Origin: Botryotinia globosa
Taxonomy: Eukaryota > Ascomycota > Leotiomycetes > Helotiales > Sclerotiniaceae
Length of the DNA stretch: 64,000 nucleotides
Assembly: GCA_014898425.1 (NCBI GenBank)
Contig: RCSZ01000009.1
Coordinates: 62,001 to 126,000 of the forward strand
Direction of reading: 5' to 3'
The position numbers and the translations under genes are program-made. Below are positions 47,167 to 58,055 of this stretch, piece by piece. The notes under the pieces are model-generated. The model was given only the letters and a program-made list of their open reading frames with translations. It was not told the DNA's origin and ran no database searches. Position 1 is the first letter of the stretch; the number at the start of each line of letters is the position of its first letter.

Positions 47167-50100
47167 TTGGTGGACAGGAATTGAGATTTGATATTTGATG
47201 TTTGATGTTCAGTGGAGTTATCATTGACTTTCGAGGAACTTGTATGAAGGAATTATCAGGTTGGTAGTTTATATGTGTATCTCAATGAACGTGTTCCTAT
47301 AAGATTTAGGAATCGAATTCTAGGAAACTCACGAGAATTTTACTATCCTCCCTTTTTTCTCTTTCTCTTTGGTTATTGATTCTAGTCCCTCTCATTTTCA
47401 TTTCTATCGCTATCTCTATATCCCCCATTACAATCTCTCGAACGGGAATTACACTACAGTATGGTTTTCAGAATCCAGATACATCTCAACGCGGTGCGTC
47501 TTTCTCTTCACCAATAACTAGTCGCTGCTCCGGCTCAAGTGAGGGTCCCATGGCATGATATGATATCCGGAGAAAAGTATGAACGGAACATCATGGATCT
47601 CCTTCATACAGTTAAAGATTCTCCACGGACTCGAACTACATATATACTAATTCCATTTTATTGAGGGTTATACTTCTATCTTCTGAATTTTTATCCTCAA
47701 GTTCGACCTCCTTATCTTGCGTTCCTTGTCAAGAGAAACTGGTTCCTTGCTGATTGCTAAGGCACTCCTCGCTTGTATATTTACTCTATACCCTCGATGT
47801 TCCTCAGTCTTGTAATTGAGTTTTTAGAGTACATTATGTATCTTCTGAAGAAACTTGAACAGGCTAGCAGTTTTCTCAACATGGTTGATCAAATTTTAAT
47901 GAGCTGCTGTTGAATGAGAAGATAACCCAGGTCCGGGAAAATGTATTGAAATTAGAGAGGAAGATTACATGAACGATTGAACTGTCAATCTTCCATTTAA
48001 TTTTCTTACATTTTGTCTTCGCTTGTCACGAAATTAGGTTTCATAAATTGCAGATCCAGTCTGTCTAGAGAGCTGTCATACTTGGACCAAGTGATAGTCT
48101 TAATTATTGCAGTCCAAGTTTTAAAGCTTATTGTAACGTGATTTTGCTTTCTTTTTCTATTATCCCTGCAGTGGAGAAGGAATAGGGAAATATGGAGAAG
48201 TGTTATTTCAGAAGAGAGGGAAGTTTTGGTATGGAGAGTGCTGAAAAGGAGAGGAATAAGGTGTAAGGGGGTGAAGATGAGAGGTGAAAATGTAGAGCAT
48301 TTGGTGACACTAAAGGTTTAAAATATAGTCACCCCGTGAAACGGAGAGGTTAGTCAACTTTGAAACTATTATTTGTGATAAATTATCATCAGTCAAAGTT
48401 TAGATAGGTGTGAAGGTCGAAACGCGGGTCGATACAAAGCCGCGACATAGGATAAAAAGTAAAGAGTATATGAGTAAATGGAGTACTGTGACAAAATAAG
48501 TCAAGTTATCAATGGATGTCGTATCACAGATACCTACTCCCAACTTCAGATATACATACAACTGACTGAGAAAAGAATCATCGAATAATTCCTGTTATAA
48601 CAAAAGTGGATAGATACATTGGTTCTAGAAGCTCGAGCAGGAGTGATCATAAACGTAGGGCGGATTTCGACTTCCCCCAACGTCCAGCATAGGAACTCCA
48701 AACTCCAAACACCCCACTCCCTTCCTCAAGGCTCAATAGTGGAGAAATAGAAAGGCCAAGAACGATCAATACTCTAGCACCTTAATTTTAGAGTTAGTTG
48801 TGACATCAATCCTACCCCGAATGCGGTTCCACCAATATCAAAAATGTTGGATGGGATTTCTGGAAGTGATGGGTTGGATGAAAGTCTATCACGCAAAGCC
48901 AAGGGAATCTCCGCTGGAAATCGTATGGACTAACTATACTGTAGGTTAGACAGTGCTGTATGGGAATTTTATACGCTGCAGCACGGCTATTAAGATACTT
49001 GGTTCTTTGGGGGCGGGAATTTGTGGTTTGAGTAATACATTTGGGTTTTACTCAATTTCGAATGCAGAAAGTGACCGCATCATATTGCTATATTGTATGG
49101 TATTTACAGCTCTTGGTCATGTAGTGTTGTAGATTATTAGGAGTGTGTAGGCGTTAACCAGATCTAGTCAGAACTAGTCTTGCATTTGCATCACGGTTCA
49201 ATTTTTGATTTCCTCCTCGCGTTTACATGCTATCACACCTAAAGAATTACAAACATCTATGAGCCTTGCAGATGTTTCCGCTGTCGTGGATTTCTGGTCT
49301 TGGAAATCGATATATATGTAAGATTACATAAATCTTCAACTAAAGGAGCTAATCACGATGGCCGAAGAATGTTAACCTTCTCCCTCACAAACCTAAAACC
49401 GACTCAATTCCTCCAATGGATCTCCTCATTCCAATAATCCTTCTAGCCCTACTCATCCACTCTTTTTCGTCAGAAGTTAGCCCTTTCATTTCAATCATCT
49501 TAACATCATATAAAATTAGCCGCCATATATCTATATCTGCAAACCAGCCAAGGAAAGCTACCCACACCCATTCATCCATTCATCTACCCATTTTCAATTA
49601 ACCTTAAAATGTAAACCCACCAGCCTCGTATTTCGCATATAGTTAAAAATCAACCTGATTTTCAGCCCTACATCTTCCTTCCCAATTTCCCGTCTTACTG
49701 ACGTATCCATTGTCATCATCAGAGAATAATCTCTAAGCGCCCACTCGCCGACCAACCAAACCCCATCCCCCAATCCACATTCAGATCCTAGCGGCAATCC
49801 GGGGACTCGAGCTCAGCGTTTGCGACAGTTCGTCAGCTGGTTTGAGTCGCTGGGAATATCCCTTTAATTCCTACGAATTCCACTGGGCGGAGTGGTAGTT
49901 GTGCTATAGCGGGTGCGGGTACACCTTATTCCGCAATGGAGATCACGGCGTCATTTAGATCTTCCTGCAAGTTGATTGCAGTTGAGATTTCGACGCTGAG
50001 TTGATATGAGCGGGACTAGCAAATGATTTCCACAGGGTTGGTTTGATGGAATTGATGAACGTTCCACGGATCTTTGGGGTTGAGGATCTGGCTGCGAACA

Positions 50101-50775
50101 CTGATATTATTTCTCGATCATTGATATCTACGGTAATCCCATAAGAAACATTGCCGATTACACACCACTAGAAAGATTGAAAAGGCTCAAACGCTCATCC
50201 GTCAAGCGCTTCTTCAATAAGCGCTGGTGGAATTCCGCCTTGCAGCTTCCGAGATACATGTCACGTTATGTTCACATTGTTATCTTACCAGGCCAAATGA
50301 ACAACCTCGTCACGAGGTCTAGGGAATCGACCGCATGTTCTTGAAAGTCCAGAACGGCGTACACGATAAGCAATACGACGTTGCAGCTCGTGGATTATGT
50401 AAAGCCGTGGTCATGCTCAGCCATGCACACAGACGGTGTAAAGATGATTCGGAGACATCCAAATCGGTACGTAGCTACGTACATTGGAGATGGTAGTTTT
50501 CCTAGTTCCCGATCCTGTCATCGTGGGCTCGGCTTAGCTGTGAGGATTGTGTTGTTGAGGAGAATAGTATCATGTCGATGGATGCTGTGCGTTCTATGTT
50601 GTATATGATGATTGAAAGGTTGGAGATGTATATAGCATGCTGAGGTGAAGCCGTTGGAATTACTTTCTACATCATCAACATCATCAACAACAACAATAGC
50701 ATTCAATCTAATCCACAACAAACTTCCAATATATCCACCACCACACAACAATCACCACCATCCAAAACCATCAAA
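47167..50775. other. Intergenic stretch of about 3.6 kb
   Basis: No supported gene and no dense repeats. The final part before 50776 has a TATA-like TATATAG at about 50630 and a CAT/CAA-rich leader, which I assign to the secreted-protein gene that follows. Confidence 0.45.
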
Positions 50776-51150
50776 ATGCAATTCTCCACCATCACCTTCC
50801 CCCTCCTCACCCTCTTCCTCACAAACACCCTCGCCATGCCCTCGAGCCCCAACACCAACATCCTTGATTCTCGCAGCAACAGCTGCTACGAAGACACCGC
50901 CTGCAGTTGCGGCATCATCAACACTATCTGCAACGGAGGCAATGTAGTCGGACAAACCAGATGTCGTTGTCCCGGGCAAGACGGACGATGCGATGTGGTT
51001 ATGTGTAAAGATTATGCTCTTAACCAAGTGGTAATTCATCCCTGTTTTCTTGCTTTTGTGATGTATATGATTGGAGTGAGAGAATGACTAATTTGATTGG
51101 TGATTTAGATGGTTTGCGGTCAATCAGGTACCGGATGTGTTTACATTTAA
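50776..51150 (+). CDS. Small secreted cysteine-rich protein, 98 aa, effector-like
   Basis: Exons are 50776-51030 and 51109-51150, with a GTAATT donor, a GACTAAT-type branch site and the acceptor TTTAG. The first 20 residues (MQFSTITFPLLTLFLTNTLA) form a clear signal peptide. The mature part of 78 residues has ten cysteines at 37, 43, 45, 52, 63, 65, 72, 77, 88 and 95; this even number fits five disulphides. Spacing is CxxxxxCxC, CxC, then CxxxxC. I recognise no named family. Small size, secretion, high cysteine content and a gene-poor, repeat-rich setting fit the general profile of fungal effectors or antimicrobial-like proteins, but that is inference. Without the intron the frame would end in a less cysteine-rich tail. 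Confidence 0.72.
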
Positions 51151-51925
51151 GGTTTTGTTGTGGATGATCTCTTTTCTGTCCTGGTTTGGACTTCAGGGGT
51201 GGGGAATTTCGATTTTAGAGTCTGAGTGAGCTCGAGGGTTTTGACTGTTTTCCTTGCACTTCTTCTCTTCTCTTCTCGCAACGACAAGGACAACAACGAC
51301 AATTCAAATCTCCCATCTCTCACCTACAAGAAAGAGAGTACGACATGCAAATCGAGAAACTAAGCAAAGAGTTGGTGATCGGAGGATGTTGTATGAAAGA
51401 TTTCCTTTTTTTATGTGTCATTGTTTTCATTTGTGTGTTTGGGATGGGATATGGTAAATTTAGAAGTTGAAGCTTTTCTCATGTACTGGATACATGTAAA
51501 TTGCTTGCAGTTTAGAAAGAATATAAGATTGCCTGGGCCCGGGTATTACTTAGAATTTTCTGCTTGGAGTTTTTAGTTTTTTTGTGAAAGTAATTTTTGT
51601 TCCTACAATGAGTGTGTGTCTAGGGAAACTATGAGAGGCTTGATTCTCGTGTTAGGCCCTCCCTTTTCACATGAATTCATTCATCTTTCTTGTCTGTCTC
51701 TCTAACCCCTCTCTTCTCTACCTCCTCTTTATTTTCCATAATCCCGCTATATCAATCTCCTATATACTTTGGTTCTCACAACATACTAGTGACAATAACA
51801 ATTCCAATATATTATTCTCCTTCCGTGACAACATTCCCCTTCTATCCTCCCCTCTGCTCAACTTTCTCAAGCTCCCCTTTCCTCCCATCCATCCACTTCC
51901 TATTTACATTCCACAATCCAATCTC

Positions 51926-51992
51926 CAACTCAACTCAACTCAACTCAACTCAACTCAACTCAACTCAACTCAACTCAACTCAACTCAACTCA
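51926..51992. repeat. (CAACT)n pentanucleotide array, 13 copies
   Basis: Perfect run, directly visible. Confidence 0.92.
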
Positions 51993-52259
51993 AGAACAAC
52001 AAAGACCCCCAAATCCATACATCCATCTACCTCCGAAAAGCTTCCCAGCATATCAATCACACATATACCTATCCCAAGAAATTACTCATTGAACCCCCCC
52101 TAAGCGAGTATTTCTCCAGAAAGATAAACAAGATATCTAAATCCATCCATCTCACAACCATCAGTATTCATTCGACTACATAACCCCGGCTTTAGCCAAA
52201 GGAAAGGGAAATGTTCAATTTGTATGAGCATACCTAGGCTAATGACTTCAATTCAATAA

Positions 52260-53400
52260 CCACTGTACTAAACCTAAGAGACTAGCTCTTTGAGTAGTCT
52301 TACTCAATACCTACTATCTATACAACACCTAGCTATTTAGATGAAATAAAATATTAATATTTAGAACCTACAAATCGTGGGTGCTAATCATTCTTCTCCC
52401 TCTCAAACTAATTCAATCCAATCATAGCTCTTTATCCCTATAATAGTAGAATCCATGAGTAACGAACCCATTATTTCATGAATGATAATAAAATCTTAGG
52501 TTTGCAATTATATATTAATAGAATCGTTTTAAATGAATGAATAAATAAACGAATAAATAAATAAATAAATAAATGTATTTAATTAAAAATTCGTATTATA
52601 TAAAGCTCTTTCTCACTAATAGGGTTTAGTGAATTTTTGAATGTAAAAAATATTAAATTTTAGCTTCAAGTAATCATTATTAATAAGGAAAAGATAGTTA
52701 TATAATTAAATTCAATAATCCTTTATTAGGATATATATAGTAATAAGCTATCAGAACTTCAATCTCTAATACTATATCTTTTAAATTAGCTTGTATATAA
52801 TATAATATAATATAATAATAAAGTTTACAACTTCTCTTAATTTTATATATATAATAAAGTATTAAATCTTATATTAAATAAATATAATTCCGAGTGAAAA
52901 TTTTATACTTTATTCGAGTTTCTTTAATTTAGAAGAGATTTTCAAATTATAAAGTAGATAGATTATTGAAATAACCATGTGTTTGTTTCATGATTGAATA
53001 TTCGGAATTTATTAATATCACAATATATACATCATTATATTCGATTAAACTAAATACAATACTAAGTTTTAAATGAATCGCATATATAGCTTCATAGCAT
53101 ACTCTTTTTAACTCTATAGCTTTTAATTCTAAGATTGATTTCTAAATGCTCATTGGGTTCGTTACAATTAATAATTATATACTATTATTTATAATAAAAA
53201 TATCGAATAATATAGCGTTATATTATTACAAATCATATGGTTAATTATCACTTATATATATATATATATATATATTTTATAATTATTCGTCTTTTTGGGA
53301 TAAAAAGAATAAAAAATAAGGGCTTTATTAGAATATATATATAATAATAAGCTATTAGGATTTTAATTTTTAATAGTACACACAGATATACACACACAAC
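52260..53400. repeat. AT-rich segment, possible mutated repeat remnant
   Basis: Dominated by TAAT/ATAA words with (AAAT)n near 52546-52575 and (TA)n near 53254-53275. No frame longer than a few dozen codons. It has two related about 55-bp sequences at 52721-52775 and 53323-53378. This looks like an AT-rich block left by repeat-induced mutation, but that is inference. Confidence 0.5.
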
Positions 53401-54059
53401 TCACCATCTCAAACACATTCATCAATCACTTCAATTCATATCAATTCAATTCACTTCAATTCACTTCACTTCATTTCATTTCATCAAATGTATATATGTA
53501 TTGTTTTTATTATAATATACCCATCTCCATAACCTCCCTCCATTCCACCCCCACCCCACCCCCACATAAACCCTCTCCTTTTCATGAAAATAGATCCTCT
53601 CCCCTCCTCAATCCCATTCCATTCCATTCCATTCCACATCACATCACATCAAATCATATCAAACCCTCCATCCCACCTCCACTCCAATATCTATAACCCC
53701 TCAAAACTCAATGAATGCCATTGTAATTGTAATTGTAATATGCAATACGCAATACACATGAAAAGTACTGTTTCATTTCATCAATCCCATTCCCACCCAA
53801 CCCAACCTAACCCAATCCATCCTATCGTAATCCTCCTCACTTCTCATCATCCCCAATTGTAAAATGGTAGAAGAGAAAATGGCAACATCATAAGTAAAGA
53901 GGAGAGAAGAAAGCGCTTGCAAAAAAGAAAGAAAGAAAAAAGTCAAAAAGGTCAAGTTCATCATTCACACCATCAGGAAAATGTCTATCACCAGTTATGA
54001 CCGAAAAAAAATGCAACGCTCGCTATCCATCCCAGTCCACTCTCATCCTAATTTTTGCC

Positions 54060-56015
54060 CTATCCTTGTCTCGGTCTCACTTTCTTATTTGTTCCATTTG
54101 CGTCAGGAACCTCTCTCACAAACGTAACATGTTTGTCATCTTTCTTGGTGCGATCCTGACTCCTCCCTAACACCGCTCCTCTGACGACTTTCTCGGTGTC
54201 TCCATCCTCAATATCGATTTCGGCGACATCACTACCCTCGTCAGCATCTCCTGATGATACGCTCTCTGCATCATCATCACCTTCGTCGTATTCACCATCA
54301 TCACTAACAAGACTTGGAGCGTTGTTACTAACAACCGTGTTGGGACTTAGGTCAATGATGGAAGATGTATCGGGAATGCCCATATCAGTATCTCCATCAC
54401 GATCGTGATCTCGAGTATCAATAGGCTGTGGGCGGTTATTTCTGGTTTCCGATACGGGAATAGAAGTATTGAGGGTAGCGAAAGTTAGACGAGGTGAGAT
54501 ATGAGCTTGACCGGGTCTCCCGGAAGCATCCATACCTTTGCTGCTTGTAGGTCTACCAAAATATGCTGGTGACATGGTAGCCCGAGCTGGGATACGCATA
54601 CCAGTCATTGGTGTATCTACTGAACCATCAAAGCCACCAGGACGGCGTGACGGTATAGCAGCAGGTGATTCTTCAGTCACTTCATCATCAGAAGATTCCT
54701 CCTCAGATGCTAAAAGTTCATCCATATCAATATGTGTTTTCGCATCACCCACTATTTCATCCAGATCACCACCAAAGCCTTTGCTTTTCAGTAACTCGGA
54801 AAGATGAGGTGTGGCGGTTGATGGTTTGAAATTTTCCCGTGGAGGTTGTTGCACTTTGGGTTTCACAACGGGTTGCTTTTGTGGTGATGACGTTGCACTT
54901 CCCGGAATCGAAGTCACACCAGGGAGCCTGCCTTGTAGATATAGATTCATAGAATCTTCGATACGAGACCGAAGAGCAGTATAGGCTTCTTTATCGACAG
55001 GCGCACTTTTAATGAGAGGATGAACAGGATCTCCAGTTGGGGGTGCACTTGGACTCTTCTCCAAAAAAGGAGCTGCACCAGCTTCATCGACTTCGATAAC
55101 ATGTCCGCTAGTCTGAGCAGCTTCTTCATGACTCTTAAACTCACGATGATGAGCAATGCGACAATGATTGATAAAACCTTGAGTGCTGGAGAAATCTTCA
55201 CGATTGCAATCCACGCAGACAAGCTTAACCGTTTTACCATCACTCCGCTTGAGAATACATGGTCCAGACTTCTTTGGTTGAATATGACCGGTGGAAAGAG
55301 ATTGCAAACTGTGAGATCCACGAGATCTCGATTTAGATGAGACATTACCTCCTTCAGCGATACTATTTCTAGTAGCTCTTCCTTCTGGTATCGACTTGCC
55401 AGCGCGTGGCCTCCCGGGACCTGCACGTGAATCAACAACATCAATACCATCAAAAGCAGGGTCAGGAATTAACCATTTTGCCCAATGTCTTGTGTACGGT
55501 CCTTCGGTAATTCCATACGGCGGAGCCCATTTTGGTACTTTGTCGCCACTCCAGACTGCTGGACCTGTACCAGCACTAACATTAACCATCGACTCGGAAG
55601 AAGCTTCAGCTTCAGTTCCTTGCATGCCTGGGAATGGTATCAAGTGAGCGCGACGTAACTGTTCAAGAGAGACTTGACACTTTGCTAGTTCTGTTTCGAT
55701 TAGGCGCAACTCGTTGTGCTTCATGAGAATCTCGAGGCTGAGTTGAGATTCGATGGTTTCTCGAACCAAACCTAGATCGACGACCTGTTCTTGAATATCC
55801 GTCATTACATCATCTTCAGCCGACGAAGGCGATCGACACCCTTGCTCCGACATTTCGCGCTTCCTCCGTTTCACTTCTTGCGATGTTGTTGTGGCTGTCG
55901 TCGACGTCGTCGACGTCGATGGAGTGTTTGTCAAGATGGGGATCGGAGCGTTCGGACTACTACTTCTCTTTCGTTTCGTAGGACTTGGGCATTCGTAAAG
56001 ACCGGCGTTTGCCAT
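54060..56015 (-). CDS. AHC1-like C2H2 zinc-finger protein, 651 aa
   Basis: Single exon. After a basic, Ser-rich N terminus (SPTKRKRSSSP) and a helical segment at about 75-130, a C2H2 finger stands near residues 260-295: KTVKLVCVDCNREDFSSTQGF followed by INHCRIAHHREFKSHEEAA. This finger matches the AHC1-type family as I recall it; yeast Ahc1 is a structural part of the ADA histone acetyltransferase complex. The C-terminal half is disordered and acidic (SDDGEYDEGDDDAESVSSGD) with Ser/Pro stretches. I start at ATG 56015 because AACATGG is a better context than the upstream in-frame ATG at 56096 (TATATGC), which would add 27 residues. Nuclear chromatin role is inferred from the family. Confidence 0.78.
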   Translation of the reverse strand: MANAGLYECPSPTKRKRSSSPNAPIPILTNTPSTSTTSTTATTTSQEVKRRKREMSEQGCRSPSSAEDDVMTDIQEQVVDLGLVRETIESQLSLEILMKHNELRLIETELAKCQVSLEQLRRAHLIPFPGMQGTEAEASSESMVNVSAGTGPAVWSGDKVPKWAPPYGITEGPYTRHWAKWLIPDPAFDGIDVVDSRAGPGRPRAGKSIPEGRATRNSIAEGGNVSSKSRSRGSHSLQSLSTGHIQPKKSGPCILKRSDGKTVKLVCVDCNREDFSSTQGFINHCRIAHHREFKSHEEAAQTSGHVIEVDEAGAAPFLEKSPSAPPTGDPVHPLIKSAPVDKEAYTALRSRIEDSMNLYLQGRLPGVTSIPGSATSSPQKQPVVKPKVQQPPRENFKPSTATPHLSELLKSKGFGGDLDEIVGDAKTHIDMDELLASEEESSDDEVTEESPAAIPSRRPGGFDGSVDTPMTGMRIPARATMSPAYFGRPTSSKGMDASGRPGQAHISPRLTFATLNTSIPVSETRNNRPQPIDTRDHDRDGDTDMGIPDTSSIIDLSPNTVVSNNAPSLVSDDGEYDEGDDDAESVSSGDADEGSDVAEIDIEDGDTEKVVRGAVLGRSQDRTKKDDKHVTFVREVPDANGTNKKVRPRQG

Positions 56016-56500
56016 GTTATATTTTACTTCTCCATCTAACACTTGATCGCAACCCCTGGATTCGGAGATCCAAGATGGCAGACGAAACATTCGCATATAA
56101 AATGGGAAGGAGTAAATTGCGATATTTAAGTGAATGTGCGACCGGGCACTCCTTTTTGTTGAACGGGTGATTTAATGCGCTGATAGTTGCCTACCTAGGT
56201 AGTTTGCGCTATAAAATATGGTTGAACTAAAAGTCAAATTCACTGGTGGTGGTTGAAGCGCAAGTTTTGCGAACTGACGTCGATGCTGTGATAAGGACCT
56301 CCCTAATAAAAGTGACGGAATGAAAGTCTAAAATGTTGTATGTATACAAGGAAAGTTTGAAAATTGAAAACAATTACAAGAGTTTATTGTGTAAAATAAA
56401 TTGTAAAATAAAAAGAAGGATTGGCGTAGGAATTGAAATTATGCCGTATGAAACTTTGGCTTTGTCGTGATTTATTGAATTGAATTGATTTTTGAAGGGA

Positions 56501-56567
56501 AAGAAGAAGAAGAAGAAGAAGAAGAAGAAGAAGAAGAAGAAGAAGAAGAAGAAGAAGAAGAAGAAGA
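56501..56567. repeat. (GAA)n microsatellite, about 22 units
   Basis: Uninterrupted trinucleotide run, directly visible. Confidence 0.9.
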
Positions 56568-56906
56568 TGTCTTTGATTGAAATGTTGCGACCGTGTAGTT
56601 GTCGGTAGGTAGGTAGGTAAAGGTAAGTAAGGTAAGGTAAGAAGGTAAGGTAAGAAGGTAAGGAAGGTATGAGAGATGCAGAGTTGAGATGGGAGGGGGG
56701 GTGCGTTGAGCGAGAGGGAGGGATATTGGGAATTTGAAAGGAGTTGACGTATTGATTTTGGATAAAAGTAGCCAAGGTCGGTCGGTGGTTGGTGGTCGGT
56801 ATCTAGTAAGGAAAGGTGGTAATGTAATATGTCATGTAGGTATGTAGGTATGTATGTAGGTGAGAGTGAGCAGTGAAGGGAGGAGGCGATAAGAGACGAT
56901 TGTTCT

Positions 56907-56999
56907 TTGGCTGGTTGGCTGGTTGGCTGGTTGGCTGGTTGGCTGGTTGGTACGTGAGTTGTTTTGGTGGTGGTGGTGGTGGTGGTGGCGGTGGTGGTC
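56907..56999. repeat. (TTGGCTGG)n array followed by (TGG)n
   Basis: About five 8-bp units at 56907-56950, then TGG units at about 56962-56999. Confidence 0.85.
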
Positions 57000-57438
57000 G
57001 TGATGCACACTTATTAATCAACTAGTGTGGTAGATGGATTGAGTGGCTCGAGTGGTTGAGTGGGTGGATGGATGAATCAATGAATAGATAACAGACAAGC
57101 GGTAAAAGAAGTAGGTACGTAGATACTGGACAATACAAGAAGGATACCTAGGTAGGCAGGTAAAACAAAGCGGCGGGAAAGGAAAAGGGAAAAGGAAAGT
57201 CGGAAAGTCGAATGATTCTTTGCTCGTTTCCTTTGCTCGTTTCCTTTGCTTTTGCTTTTCCTTTTGCTTTTGCCTTTGCTTCGGTTATTACAAATGAATT
57301 TCAAAAGGGAATGAAACACTTCAAGTAAAATAACAGAGTCGAAAGTCGAAGAGTGAATTATAAAATCACGTCGTACGTATATGAATAGTGAAGAAATGTG
57401 ACGAGGTTGTTTTCAATATGTTTCGTTGAGTACACTCC

Positions 57439-57463
57439 GTATCGTATCGTATCGTATCGTATC
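57439..57463. repeat. (GTATC)n microsatellite
   Basis: Five pentanucleotide units, directly visible. Confidence 0.85.
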
Positions 57464-57952
57464 CGTAGTATTGTATGGGATGGGTAGTGAGTATTGTTGG
57501 AAAGCCGGAGTGAGATTTGGTAGTATGGTTTGGTGGTTTGGTGGTTTGGTGTTGTGGTTGCTTGCTTGCTGGTTTTTGGATTGAAAGCTGGAAGATGTAA
57601 TAATAAAATAAAATAAAAGATGTTTGGTAAAAGTTGAAGAAGTGTTCGTTGGTGGCTTAGAATAATAAGAAATTCAAAGAAATCAGTGCTTGGTTGTTTA
57701 TTACCTAGGTAGAATAATTATTAATAAGGGACGGGAAAGCCTATGAGACTTCAAACTTTTCATTCCTGGCTGACTTGTTGAAGTTGGAAATGTGTTGCAC
57801 ACCTATTACCTATTACCTATTACCTACTACGACTGACTTACTTACTACTTTACTACAGTACTACTTTACGTCCAAGGTAGGGAAGTCTGATTACACTGGA
57901 AGAGGTCAAAGGCCCTCTTTTTCTTTTTCCTTTCGATTATCACTCATCACTC

Positions 57953-58055
57953 CATCCATCTATCCATCCATTCATTCATCCATCCATCCATCCATTCATT
58001 CATCCATCCATCCATCCATCCATCCATCCATCCATCCATCTATCCATCACTCATC
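57953..58055. repeat. (CATC/CATT)n tetranucleotide array
   Basis: About 100 bp of CATC and CATT units, like the array at 11821-11918. Confidence 0.88.

Larger units (their letters stand above)
51151..54059. other. Intergenic stretch with a strongly AT-rich core
   Basis: CT-rich at 51.6-52.1 kb, then very AT-rich from about 52.3 to 53.4 kb, then CAT-rich up to 54 kb. No gene is supported. Confidence 0.5.

Noticed and set aside
47560..47650. GTTCGAGTCC on the minus strand, like a tRNA B box
   Set aside because: No A box at the right distance and no cloverleaf arms.
51671..52183. 170-codon frame across the (CAACT)n array
   Set aside because: Starts in CT-rich leader-like sequence and consists largely of simple repeat; no domain.
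13850..57440. TACGGAGTA-like words at several sites
   Set aside because: Only two perfect copies (15120 and 19233) were found; the others differ, so enrichment is unclear.
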